A stretch of 38,333 nt of DNA, taken from the IMG/VR virus record IMGVR_UViG_3300047547_000097, positions 1 through 38,333 of that record; one strand, written 5' to 3'. This document shows, piece after piece, positions 17,161 through 23,861 of this stretch; position 1 is the stretch's first letter; the number at the start of each line of letters is the position of its first letter. The stretch comes from a virus. The translations under genes and the position numbers were made by a program. The notes beneath the pieces were generated by a model. That model was not told the origin of the DNA and ran no database searches. It was given only the letters and a program-made list of their open reading frames with translations.

Positions 17161-18722
17161 GCACCCATCCATGAGTTAGGGAGTTCATAGTTAGCTTGTT
17201 TGGTGTACTTCTTGAGTTCTTGCTCGGTAGTGTACGACGATTTGATCGGGAAAGCATGACAGAGTGCCATTGCGTCACCGTAGTCAGGAGACGGTTGCTT
17301 CCTTGCTCGAATATCTTCCTTACTTTCTAACGCCGTGGCACCGTTAGACTTGAATTTCTTACGAGGTGTGGTCAGATGGAGTCGAACCAGTTTATCGTCG
17401 CTGTCCAGTGGGGTTTTGACGGGTATAGACGCGGTTTTAAGCCACTTCTTGAGCCTACCCCACATCTCGGCTCGAAAGTTCGCGTAACGGCGTTTATCAC
17501 CTGAAGACCAACCAAAGTTCACCGATCTTACATTCTTGTACCCTTGCTCCTTTAACCGATCGTACACCCCAGCCCCAAGTCCTCCCTCATCGATGTTCAC
17601 CAGCTCGGGTTTCCATCGCTCCATTGCATTGACCACCTCACCTGTTAGCTCCATTAAGTCGTCGGTCTTCAACTTCTTACGGAATTTAAGATCACGACCT
17701 TGGATGACTACGATCGTGGCAAAGTCGCCCCCTCGCGCAGGATCCACCCCCATGATAACGGGCGCATAGGGGTCATTATACGAGGGCCGTTTGAACGCTT
17801 CTTCGACCTCACTCATACCAATGAACGACTCGTTATCAGACTTAGGAAACTGACCATAAACCTCGACGCGTGCTTCATCGCTGTCTTCGCCGTATTCTTC
17901 GATGATCGAGTCATACAACGACTTATCACTATCCTCGACTGAGCGAGCGTCGATATTATCGACATCCCAAAACTGACTTTTAGAATGGAAACACTCGTAG
18001 AAGTACCCACTGTTCCGACGACCATTGGAAAAAGCCAACCAGAACCGATTAGCTGTGTTTTCGGTGAAGTACCCTTGGGCCACACTCCAGATACCATCAG
18101 GGATACCTGCGGCTTCATCGAACACGATCATCATACCGTGTTCGTTGTGCGGACCTGCAAACGAGTCAGGTTTTTCTTCACTCCATGTTTTCCCGTCGAT
18201 GATCCAATAGACCGTACCGATGTGCAACTGTTCTTCGACTTTTTGCTTAAGCCACTTGCACGGTATCACCGATGTTGCCGTTGGCTCGAACCAATGACCG
18301 TTGATCGCCATCGCCATCCACTTCGATATCTCGCCAAACGTGACTCGTTTAAGCTGCTCCTCGGTGTTCGCCGAAATGATAACCGTCGAGCCGATTCTGG
18401 TGCTGATCATCCAATGGCTGAGCCAAGCGATCAGGCAAGACTTCCCGATACCACGTCCGCTGACCCGAGCCATGCGAATGATTTCATACACGACCTCGGA
18501 GATGAACGAAGGTACGGATGCCTTGTCTTTGTTACGCTTGACAGCGTCCGCGATCCGTAGCAACAGCGCCTTCTGCCATCGTCGGGGTCCACTTCTCCCT
18601 GCCAGCGGTGTTCCCTTGCGACCCCATGGGTAAGCATACATGACAAAATTGTAAGGGTTGTCGGCTATATCGGCCGACCACAGGTCAGCCATTAACTGTT
18701 CTTCTTCTTTTTTACTCAACAT
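17157..18722 (-). CDS. terL: Terminase large subunit, 521 aa
   Basis: This is the ATPase-nuclease that packages DNA through the portal. Walker A is SGRGIGKS (88-95) and Walker B is MIVFDEA (198-204), with the acidic pair D202/E203. The RNase H-like nuclease centre shows VDPARGGD (326-333), NIDEGG (376-381) and SPDYGDA (about 478-484), so all three acidic positions are present. Its size is normal. It overlaps the small subunit by 11 bases and the portal by 4. The C-terminus reads ELPNSWMGA, loosely like the L-P-x-W peptide seen elsewhere in this phage. Confidence 0.95.
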   Translation of the reverse strand: MLSKKEEEQLMADLWSADIADNPYNFVMYAYPWGRKGTPLAGRSGPRRWQKALLLRIADAVKRNKDKASVPSFISEVVYEIIRMARVSGRGIGKSCLIAWLSHWMISTRIGSTVIISANTEEQLKRVTFGEISKWMAMAINGHWFEPTATSVIPCKWLKQKVEEQLHIGTVYWIIDGKTWSEEKPDSFAGPHNEHGMMIVFDEAAGIPDGIWSVAQGYFTENTANRFWLAFSNGRRNSGYFYECFHSKSQFWDVDNIDARSVEDSDKSLYDSIIEEYGEDSDEARVEVYGQFPKSDNESFIGMSEVEEAFKRPSYNDPYAPVIMGVDPARGGDFATIVVIQGRDLKFRKKLKTDDLMELTGEVVNAMERWKPELVNIDEGGLGAGVYDRLKEQGYKNVRSVNFGWSSGDKRRYANFRAEMWGRLKKWLKTASIPVKTPLDSDDKLVRLHLTTPRKKFKSNGATALESKEDIRARKQPSPDYGDAMALCHAFPIKSSYTTEQELKKYTKQANYELPNSWMGA

Positions 18723-20193
18723 CGATCACTCTCCCTAGTACTCGCGCTCGTGCTTCTTCGAGTGCATCGTTAATGCTCACACTGGTATTGACATCGACCG
18801 TTTGCTTCGCACCGTAACGGCGGTTGTTATAGACCCCTGTGAGCCATTTACGCGCCTCGATCCGCAGCTTCGAGCGTGCCGTATCGTCCATGATGGGATT
18901 CCCAGACGCATCGACACCATCTGCTATGTTCAACACCTCGGCTGCCATGATCTCAGCCCCGATCATCTGAGCCATCATGTACCGTTCCTGACGTGTCGTA
19001 TCGTCATTAATCCACTTGATCAACGCCCCTTTCTTGATCCGCAGTCCTCGCCTCGCTAGTATGGACTCGATACTCATCCCTTCGTATAAATCCTCCAACA
19101 CATCCTCGAAGACTTCTTCTAACCAAGGCTCGATCTCACGGATGACAGCGGTTCGCCGTGTTGTGGTAATACCCCCTTTACCAATGACAGTCAGACCCTT
19201 GGCAACCAGTGTTCCATTGACCGCCCATGCGTACCCATTGACGAGTCCACTGTCGATGTACTCCTTGACTGTGATGGCCCCGCACGGCTCGTTGAGACGT
19301 ACGAAGCAGGGGTGTCCGTTAGGTAACACCATGACCCTGTAACACCATGCTTCAGGACTCTCCTTGGCCACGGCCCATGTATTCTCCCCACACCCTGTGA
19401 CTCGCCGTGTCGCCTGCATGACATTGTAGTGCGGGGTGCTAGGGTCGATCTCACTCCACAACCTAACTTGCGACTCGTTGGGTTCACGCATCACGGCATC
19501 CTCGCGTTGGTTGAACCAGTCACGCTCTGGATGAAACCCCTTCGTCATAATGTCGTAAAAGCTCCTGACGTAGCCCATGCCTGATGTCGCCGAGTCAATA
19601 CCTTCTCGCCTATCCATTAAGGTTCGCCTCCACACGGCTTCCTTGGTCTCCTTGTCCCACTGTGCCAGAAACTCACCAGCGTAGAGTACGGGCATGTGGG
19701 GACAGGTGTCGAGGGTACGCGCGTCAACAGCATAGATGGCATTCGAGCGATAAAAGTGCCAAAGACTCGCAAACTGCTCCAATTCTTTACAGATGAACCA
19801 CCGTTCGTTGGGATGAGGGGATGTCGCGTGAATGGACGGATCGAAGGGTGTGACCACGAATGACGGGTTCAAGACTCGTGAAAACCGTGGGTCTGTGTAG
19901 TTATGGAAGGGTTCACCTGACTTTGTAACCCACTGGTTTGATAGAGTTAAGGTGGGGGAAGAAGTGTGAGTCGATTCCATACCACTTCCACCCCCTCGCA
20001 AAGCTCGCTCAAGTAACTGATCCAATGACAACGGGATCAACTCACCAGTGGCGGTGATCGTGTTGTTCGATAGATCGGGGAGACTTACGGAAGTCAGGGT
20101 CGATTGGGTCGGAGTCGATAGAGTAGGGGGTGATGAACCAGTTAACCAGTTTGGTAACGAGGGTAGAGTTGACGAATTTGAATTTGTTTCCAT
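18712..20193 (-). CDS. terS: Terminase small subunit with long N-terminal extension, 493 aa
   Basis: Residues about 362-493 look like an Sf6-type small terminase. They comprise a helix-turn-helix (EGMSIESILARRG, then ALIKWINDD), the helical core YMMAQMIGAEIMAAEVLNIADG and RIEARKWLTGVYNNRRYG. The usual family length is about 140-180 aa, so some 330 residues are extra. Residues 1-80 are Ser/Thr/Pro-rich and unfolded-looking, containing LPNWLTG (13-19). Residues 90-350 look folded, with many Trp and Cys, but match no domain known to me. The ATG at 20193 has no strong ribosome site, and an in-frame stop lies shortly upstream. It is first in the late operon and should recognise viral DNA for packaging. 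Confidence 0.85.
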   Translation of the reverse strand: METNSNSSTLPSLPNWLTGSSPPTLSTPTQSTLTSVSLPDLSNNTITATGELIPLSLDQLLERALRGGGSGMESTHTSSPTLTLSNQWVTKSGEPFHNYTDPRFSRVLNPSFVVTPFDPSIHATSPHPNERWFICKELEQFASLWHFYRSNAIYAVDARTLDTCPHMPVLYAGEFLAQWDKETKEAVWRRTLMDRREGIDSATSGMGYVRSFYDIMTKGFHPERDWFNQREDAVMREPNESQVRLWSEIDPSTPHYNVMQATRRVTGCGENTWAVAKESPEAWCYRVMVLPNGHPCFVRLNEPCGAITVKEYIDSGLVNGYAWAVNGTLVAKGLTVIGKGGITTTRRTAVIREIEPWLEEVFEDVLEDLYEGMSIESILARRGLRIKKGALIKWINDDTTRQERYMMAQMIGAEIMAAEVLNIADGVDASGNPIMDDTARSKLRIEARKWLTGVYNNRRYGAKQTVDVNTSVSINDALEEARARVLGRVIDVE

Positions 20194-20231
20194 GATCGAA
20201 TTGTTCCAATGTTATAAATCGAATTAGTCCA

Positions 20232-20259
20232 ATTATATAACCAGATATCGACTGAGCAA
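20232..20259 (-). promoter_or_regulatory. Candidate late promoter for the leftward operon
   Basis: On the minus strand a perfect TATAAT (20237-20232) lies 16 bases from TTGCTC (20259-20254), about 40 bases before the small terminase start. The -35 box is poor (3 of 6), as expected if a phage factor is needed, but it could also be chance in AT-rich DNA. Confidence 0.35.
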
Positions 20260-20356
20260 GGAGTTTCATTGAGTGGATTGGTAACGACTCACTTATTCCA
20301 TAGATCGCGTAATCGAGGAGGGTGCGACTTAAAAGCGGAGTTTAGCGATATAGGGA

Positions 20357-20370
20357 TTCCGATATCGGAA
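20357..20370. promoter_or_regulatory. 14-bp perfect palindrome, operator candidate
   Basis: TTCCGATATCGGAA reads the same on both strands and directly abuts the left arm of the 14-bp inverted repeat. Perfect palindromes of this length are rare by chance in a few hundred bases. A dimeric repressor or initiator site is a reasonable guess. Confidence 0.4.
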
Positions 20371-20397
20371 CTAATTCAATGAGTTAAAGGGAGCAAT

Positions 20398-20490
20398 ATG
20401 ACAAGTCGAGACCGCGACCACACTGCCCTACGAGTCCACTTAGTCCGAAAATTCAGAGTCATTACTTTACCCAATGCCCACTTACTCTGA
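20398..20490 (+). CDS. Possible 30-aa peptide, doubtful
   Basis: ATG 20398 follows AAAGGGAG with only 4 bases between and opens a 30-codon basic frame ending in TGA at 20488-20490. The stop falls within the second copy of a direct repeat. The spacing is short and no domain can be seen. It may simply be part of a noncoding control region. Confidence 0.2.
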   Translation: MTSRDRDHTALRVHLVRKFRVITLPNAHLL

Positions 20491-20495
20491 AAATT
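20436..20495 (+). repeat. Imperfect 18-base direct repeat, 42 bases apart
   Basis: CCACTTAGTCCGAAAATT (20436-20453) and CCACTTACTCTGAAAATT (20478-20495) match at 16 of 18 positions. The 42-base offset is four helical turns, so both copies would face the same side of the DNA. Such phasing suits cooperative protein binding or a bent DNA site. Confidence 0.5.
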
Positions 20496-20647
20496 TAAAA
20501 ATTTTGATTCGTTGGATTCGGCAGGTGCTGAACCAGTCCACCCGAGTCAAAGACCTTGGTACCCCCCTACCCTTGAAACAGTGAATCCATGAGTCGTAGA
20601 ATCAGGGAATTACTGAATGAATAGTATAAAAATAATTGATTTAGTAC

Positions 20648-20676
20648 TTGCTAATTAAGATTACATAGAGTACACT
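20648..20676 (+). promoter_or_regulatory. Sigma70-like promoter upstream of the acidic gene
   Basis: TTGCTA (20648-20653), a 17-base spacer and TACACT (20671-20676), each 4 of 6 to consensus. The bases after the -10 box (TAAAGCATCAAG) resemble those after the strong promoter at 21782 (TAAATCAAG), which suggests two related early promoters. It lies about 75 bases before the ATG at 20753. Confidence 0.5.
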
Positions 20677-20752
20677 TAAAGCATCAAGCATCGAATACAA
20701 AGTGCTTGCGAGTAGTGTAAGTAATATATACAGAGAGAGAGAGAGGGATCAT

Positions 20753-21103
20753 ATGAACAGCGAACAGATACTAGAACGCGACGATAACGCTAAAGTTTTA
20801 CTTGACTTTTTCAAAAATGTCGCGAGCGGGGAATACGGTGACGGGCGTTGCTATCGACTTTACTATGATATCAACGGCAACTCGATCTTTGATCACGTAG
20901 AAGCATCGAGTAACAGCTGGCTAAACTGGGACGGACTCCATGAGCTGCATCGAGAAGAAGGGTACTGGAACGGGCGCGAAGAGGATCGATACGATGATGA
21001 GGTACATTATATTGATGATTTCGGTTGGCAAGACTGGTACTACATGATCGAGTCACAGCTTGAGTCGATTTTGCAAAGTATAGAGCAACATGATCACGAT
21101 TAA
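20753..21103 (+). CDS. Acidic early protein, 116 aa, unknown function
   Basis: ATG 20753 is chosen because a purine run ending GAGAGGGATCAT precedes it. A GTG at 20702 would translate that same ribosome site and is rejected. The protein is strongly acidic (many Asp and Glu) and rich in Trp and Tyr (WLNWDGLHELHREEGYWNGREEDRY; FGWQDWYYM). It has a His/Asp-rich C-terminus. It carries no known motif. An acidic, aromatic, small early protein may imitate DNA or bind a host enzyme, but that is speculation. It stands alone between two repeat-rich regions and is bracketed by a 14-bp inverted repeat. Confidence 0.75.
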   Translation: MNSEQILERDDNAKVLLDFFKNVASGEYGDGRCYRLYYDINGNSIFDHVEASSNSWLNWDGLHELHREEGYWNGREEDRYDDEVHYIDDFGWQDWYYMIESQLESILQSIEQHDHD

Positions 21104-21287
21104 GCTCGATTTAGTCCCTATATCGCTAGCCCTCCATTCCGATCTGACTCCAATCTCGCGCACTTAACTCAGTTTAATCCAGTGTACCGACAATCCTCAA
21201 TCCAATGTACCACTGATCAACTGATCATAAATTTAACGATTTTACGAGCCGAAGTTAGTGGACAAAGAAAAACTTACAAAAAACACA

Positions 21288-21332
21288 CATTAAGTAGTCT
21301 TAAAGCTAAACGCACTCACAGACTACTTAATG
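21288..21332. other. Strong 13-bp stem-loop in the control region
   Basis: CATTAAGTAGTCT (21288-21300) pairs perfectly with AGACTACTTAATG (21320-21332) around a 19-base loop. No T-run follows on either strand, so it is not an ordinary terminator. It lies just inside the left arm of the 18-bp inverted repeat. It may be an origin hairpin, a cruciform site or a small structured RNA element. Confidence 0.65.
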
Positions 21333-21640
21333 ATCTGTTAAGTGTCGTTTGGGTAAGTAGTTGTTTTTATTCGTTTAGGGTAAACCCGTATAATAAATGC
21401 ATTTCGGGGGGTCGCATATACCTTTTGGAAGACCCACATGAATAGAACCAAATAATTAATCGATTCAGTAGCCAATGTAAACTTTAAACTCCAAAACACT
21501 TACGACTCTTATCGATTAAGCTCACTCAGATACACTGGATAATCTCATCGATTAAGCTTACCCGTGGATTAGTATAATCATTATCATTGTGGTACATTGA
21601 CCCCGTTAACTCGTTGATTCTATTAACTCGCATATTAAAG

Positions 21641-21654
21641 TGGGTATATACCCA
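21641..21654. promoter_or_regulatory. 14-bp perfect palindrome, operator candidate
   Basis: TGGGTATATACCCA is a perfect palindrome lying between the two arms of the 18-bp inverted repeat and 130 bases before the strong rightward promoter. It is a good candidate for a dimeric regulator site. No second exact copy was noticed in the window. Confidence 0.45.
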
Positions 21655-21668
21655 TATCGATTCTCAAT

Positions 21669-21817
21669 TTACGATAACCTTAAATCATTGTTTTTATTAC
21701 TATTACAATAACTCAGTGTATCTTTATGTAAGTTTTTCTTTGTCACTTACGATTTAAGTATAAAATAAGTCACTAAATCGCTTGACAGATTACAGTACTT
21801 ACGATATACTTAAATCA
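21669..21817 (+). repeat. 19-base direct repeats, one over the -10 box
   Basis: TTACGATAACCTTAAATCA (21669-21687) and TTACGATATACTTAAATCA (21799-21817) agree at 17 of 19 positions. The second copy covers the -10 box of the strong promoter at 21782-21810. A related half, CTTACGATTTAAGTA, lies between them near 21747 with the tail inverted, and ACTTACGA occurs again near 21500. These look like iterated binding sites able to control the promoter. Confidence 0.6.
21782..21810 (+). promoter_or_regulatory. Strong sigma70 promoter for the early gene cluster
   Basis: Perfect TTGACA (21782-21787), a 17-base spacer and TATACT (21805-21810, 5 of 6). Transcription should begin near 21817, about 25 bases before a short frame and 75 before the 81-aa gene. 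A strong ribosome site AAAGGAG follows at 21826-21832. This is the best host-type promoter seen in the window. Confidence 0.85.
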
Positions 21818-21841
21818 AGTGAGCAAAAGGAGTAATGAGCG

Positions 21842-21904
21842 ATGAGCAAACTAATCTTTTGGGCAATGTGGATTAATAAAGGGGTGATGAGATGGCACAT
21901 ATAA
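21842..21904 (+). CDS. Possible 20-aa leader peptide
   Basis: ATG 21842 lies 9 bases after AAAGGAG, directly downstream of the strong promoter. The 20-codon frame is hydrophobic with three Trp and ends at 21904, overlapping the start of the next gene at 21892. It could be a leader peptide coupling translation of the 81-aa gene, or a membrane-active micro-peptide. A competing ATG at 21835 is too close to the ribosome site. Confidence 0.4.
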   Translation: MSKLIFWAMWINKGVMRWHI

Positions 21905-22137
21905 CATTGGAACAGAATAACCACACGTTACATGTGGTATCCGACCCGAGTCTTTACAGTGAAACTGGATGGGATACGAGTATTTACGCTGTGACATCTG
22001 AGGGTGGGACGTTATACATGCCCCAAGGTGTCAAACACGAGTCACGGGGCGCGTATATGGCTAGGCGGGGTGAGTCATTACTTGGACTATTCAGCATCGG
22101 ACAGGTGCTTAAGTGTGTGGCGTTGTCAAGGCGTTGA
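21892..22137 (+). CDS. Small early protein, 81 aa, unknown function
   Basis: ATG 21892 has GGGGTGA 3 bases before it and is the first long frame after the strong promoter. The product begins with strands (HITLEQNNHTLHVVSD) and contains WDTSIYAV and GTLYMPQGVKH. It ends in a helix with a basic tail. It has no known domain. The first gene of an early cluster often acts against host processes or defences. Nothing in this sequence proves that here. Confidence 0.72.
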   Translation: MAHITLEQNNHTLHVVSDPSLYSETGWDTSIYAVTSEGGTLYMPQGVKHESRGAYMARRGESLLGLFSIGQVLKCVALSRR

Positions 22138-22194
22138 ACAATCTTAGTCGATTCAGCGAGTCGGCTAGTGTGGTTTAACAAAGGAGGCAACCTT

Positions 22195-22314
22195 ATGAAG
22201 TGGATAACTAATCGACTGGCGAACAGGTTCAATCGTCGGTATCGGATCAATTGGGATCAATGTCGTTTGCTGGCTGAGATAGCGTTGGCGCGAATTGGGA
22301 AGGTGGGGATATGA
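22195..22314 (+). CDS. Small basic peptide, 39 aa, unknown function
   Basis: The ATG is preceded by the near-perfect ribosome site AAAGGAGGCAACCTT, and the stop overlaps the next start by four bases (ATGA). The peptide is basic and helical (NRLANRFNRRYRI; CRLLAEIALARIGKVG). Its size and charge would suit a nucleic-acid-binding or membrane-associated peptide, but no family is recognised. The translation signals make it very likely to be a real gene. Confidence 0.72.
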   Translation: MKWITNRLANRFNRRYRINWDQCRLLAEIALARIGKVGI

Positions 22315-22928
22315 GTATGGTGAAGAAAGCGTCACTAGGGGCGTTTAGAATGCTGTTAAATGGGGATCAGTCGAATAAGACGCGTAACGTAGTCATCGAC
22401 TCATTAATTAAAGTCCACAATCATAAGTCTGAGACTATAGAGCAGCGTTTTAAATGGTTAAACGCCCACACGGACGCATTGGATAAGCGGTTTAATGGAA
22501 TGGGGTTGGTACGGGTCGAAGATGGATATGGAGTCGGCTTGAACGGGACAAGTGCTGCTCGAATCAGGCTGGATCGCGTGGAGGATGGGTTTTACAAAGT
22601 CGATGGGAAGAAGATCGAACGAGTCAGCGAACTGGACGCTTATCATTTTCCTGAATTTAAACGAGTCATTCCCACAGGGACGTTCGAGGAAGTGGTACTC
22701 GACTTTGACAGTTTAGAAACTCACATACTCAAGAACAATATGGTGGTGTCACGAGTCGGGAAGTTATGGGTGCAACGAAGCCTGTTATCTAACTGCCTAT
22801 TTGATGGAATATGTAAGTTATATAAGTTTGAGGTGTTCGACCGTCAGCTTGTTATCGAGTCGGACTATAACAAAGATGCAGTGGTGGTTTTAATGGGTGT
22901 GGAGAAAGGGCGACTCGATGAACTTTAA
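22311..22928 (+). CDS. Early protein, 205 aa, unknown function
   Basis: It starts by a four-base overlap with the preceding small gene, and a GGTGGGG sequence lies just upstream. Residues 1-60 are basic and helical (KASLGAFRMLLNGDQSNKTRNVVIDSLIKVHNH). The rest alternates strands and helices with acidic patches (TGTFEEVVLDFDSLETHIL) and a C-terminal VVVLMGVEKGRLDEL. No motif of an enzyme or DNA-binding fold could be assigned. It is the largest protein of the early cluster. Its close packing indicates one transcript from the 21782 promoter. Confidence 0.75.
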   Translation: MSMVKKASLGAFRMLLNGDQSNKTRNVVIDSLIKVHNHKSETIEQRFKWLNAHTDALDKRFNGMGLVRVEDGYGVGLNGTSAARIRLDRVEDGFYKVDGKKIERVSELDAYHFPEFKRVIPTGTFEEVVLDFDSLETHILKNNMVVSRVGKLWVQRSLLSNCLFDGICKLYKFEVFDRQLVIESDYNKDAVVVLMGVEKGRLDEL

Positions 22929-23232
22929 ACAATACGTTTACTTTCGATGTAGTTCGTGGGTAGCGGTGAAAACGGCTCTATTCGAGTTATTTTTAAAGCG
23001 TAACGGGTTAGGGAATGGTGAGCATCCAGTCAAGTGGTTCGAGGCTCAGGGACAGGCGTTTTTGGCTGAAAACGGGATGGAACCGACAAGTCAACGGTAC
23101 TTCATTGGTGACGGGTTCCCGCCATGCCCCGAACACGGTGAACCTGTGTTACCCGATGAGAATGATAACTGTTCGCTGTGTGGGAAGCATTCAGCATCGA
23201 GACTTAACGATAAAGGAGAATGGGATGTTTAA
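22918..23232 (+). CDS. Small protein with zinc-finger-like cluster, 104 aa
   Basis: ATG 22918 is chosen for AAAGGG 7 bases upstream and an 11-base overlap with the previous gene. A GTG at 22897 lacks this. The N-terminal half is helical and aromatic (FKQYVYFRCSSWVAVKTALFELF). Residues 70-91 contain C-x2-H, then C85-x2-C88 and H91, a likely single zinc-binding knuckle (CPEH and CSLCGKH). The role could be nucleic-acid or protein binding. No family name can be given. Confidence 0.75.
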   Translation: MNFKQYVYFRCSSWVAVKTALFELFLKRNGLGNGEHPVKWFEAQGQAFLAENGMEPTSQRYFIGDGFPPCPEHGEPVLPDENDNCSLCGKHSASRLNDKGEWDV

Positions 23233-23524
23233 ATTAGCCGTTTTTACAAAAATCAACATTACGAACGATGGTGATGTGAACGTTATCGCGCGTTCATCGA
23301 GAGGTGAAATCGTTAAACAGTGCTGGCAAGATGAACTAAGTAGTTTAGAAAATCATCGCGACACGGCGATCAAGGTTGTAACAAATCTCAATAAATGTTA
23401 CGAAGATCGAGAAATCGACTTTTGCGACCTTCCGTATGATGAAGGTTATGTTTTCATGTTCAATATCAAGGAACCTTCGCCCAGTAAAGGAGAGCAGGAT
23501 GTGGTTCACGTATCGGCCCAATGA
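23225..23524 (+). CDS. Early protein, 99 aa, unknown function
   Basis: ATG 23225 has AAAGGAG with 6 bases between, and overlaps the stop of the preceding gene. A longer frame from 23015 in the same phase is discarded because it runs across the preceding gene. The product starts with a strand pair (FKLAVFTKINITNDGDVNVIARSS) and has a helical middle, then an acidic segment CDLPYDEGYVFMFNI. It has no known motif. Its stop lies 26 bases inside the next gene, whose own ribosome site is within this one. Confidence 0.72.
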   Translation: MFKLAVFTKINITNDGDVNVIARSSRGEIVKQCWQDELSSLENHRDTAIKVVTNLNKCYEDREIDFCDLPYDEGYVFMFNIKEPSPSKGEQDVVHVSAQ

Positions 23525-23861
23525 CGAAAACAACGAATGGATCTGCGCAGGGCATCGGCACGTCATTGAAGAACACAATGGATCACAAGATACCCTACTC
23601 GACCATTTCAGAAACGAAGTGGCGTATCAAATCCATAGATGTGGTATCAATAAATCCCTCGTGTGTACAGGTATCGAACCCTACGACTTCGAAGATGGAT
23701 GGATCAAGACGAATGACCCCGAGAAGTATCGAATCGGTGAAGACTACATCGTCGATGGATTACAGTGTGAAGTTAAACCATGCGGGACACGTTACAGCCT
23801 GACCCCCATAGAGGTCGTTTACTGCCCTGTGTTGGAGGTGATCGATGGTCCGACGTCATAA
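23499..23861 (+). CDS. Early protein, 120 aa, unknown function
   Basis: ATG 23499 follows AAAGGAG with 6 bases between. The upstream frame to 23436 is ignored for lack of a site. The sequence contains Trp, Cys and His residues (ENNEWICAGHRHVIEEHNGSQ; EVAYQIHRCGINKSLVC), an acidic middle and a basic-aromatic end. The Cys/His set is irregular, so metal binding is uncertain. It overlaps its neighbours by 26 and 17 bases, showing tight translational coupling. Confidence 0.72.
   Translation: MWFTYRPNDENNEWICAGHRHVIEEHNGSQDTLLDHFRNEVAYQIHRCGINKSLVCTGIEPYDFEDGWIKTNDPEKYRIGEDYIVDGLQCEVKPCGTRYSLTPIEVVYCPVLEVIDGPTS

Larger units (their letters stand above)
20194..20752. other. Control region left of the acidic gene, largely noncoding
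   Basis: This 559-base stretch separates the leftward late operon from the rightward genes. It holds a 14-bp palindrome, one arm of a 14-bp inverted repeat, an imperfect 18-base direct repeat, and an AT-rich dyad (AAAATTT AA AAATTTT near 20490-20505). It also has a promoter candidate on each strand and one weak 30-codon frame. A GA-run (20732-20746) forms the ribosome site of the next gene. It is the natural place for divergent transcription control, and perhaps for a packaging signal beside the small terminase gene. Confidence 0.6.
20343..21128. repeat. 14-bp exact inverted repeat bracketing the acidic gene
   Basis: TAGCGATATAGGGA at 20343-20356 recurs as its exact reverse complement at 21115-21128, with the 20753-21103 gene between them. 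Flanking bases are partly alike: ATTCCGAT follows the left arm and lies near the right arm. The arms could be binding sites for a phage regulator acting on both sides of the gene. Confidence 0.6.
21261..21744. repeat. 18-bp exact inverted repeat bracketing 448 bases
   Basis: GACAAAGAAAAACTTACA at 21261-21278 is present as its exact reverse complement at 21727-21744. The enclosed DNA has no convincing frame. Chance occurrence of an 18-bp pair within 750 bases is very unlikely. No target-site duplication or transposase is visible, so a mobile element is not supported. Protein binding sites or the two arms of a long foldback are more likely. Confidence 0.8.
21104..21841. other. Repeat-rich AT-rich noncoding region, putative replication origin or master control region
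   Basis: About 740 bases without a convincing gene. It contains an 18-bp exact inverted repeat (21261/21727), a 13-bp hairpin (21288-21332) and a perfect 14-bp palindrome (21641-21654). There is a 10-bp inverted pair AGATACACTG (21528-21537) with CAGTGTATCT (21714-21723), an 11-bp inverted pair CAATGTACCAC near 21203 and 21589, and a tandem 8-mer ACTGATCA twice (21212-21227). ATCGATTAAGCT occurs twice (near 21511 and 21547), and two 19-base direct repeats lie at 21669 and 21799. The rightward promoter is at its right end. Repeats, AT-richness and the divergence of transcription are typical of a phage origin or operator region. Confidence 0.6.

Noticed and set aside
17985-18560. 191-codon plus-strand frame opposite the large terminase
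   Set aside because: Shadow of a well-identified gene; no start signals and no domain.
20042-20269. Minus-strand 75-codon frame overlapping the small terminase start
   Set aside because: No ribosome site; most of it lies in another frame of the terminase gene, which has far better support.
20284-20299. 16-base sequence repeated exactly at 26252-26267
   Set aside because: One exact 16-mer pair is not clearly above chance in 38 kb, and one copy is coding.
21389-21394. TATAAT in the control region as a promoter
   Set aside because: No acceptable -35 box at 16-18 bases on the plus strand.
21182-21445. Plus-strand 87-codon frame in the control region
   Set aside because: It begins with GTG without a ribosome site and runs through the repeat arm and hairpin, with no protein-like pattern.
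21261-21744. Miniature transposable element
   Set aside because: There are inverted arms, but no flanking target duplication, transposase or second copy in the window.
23015-23224. Upstream extension of the 99-aa early gene
   Set aside because: It would fully overlap the zinc-knuckle gene; the start at 23225 has a strong ribosome site.
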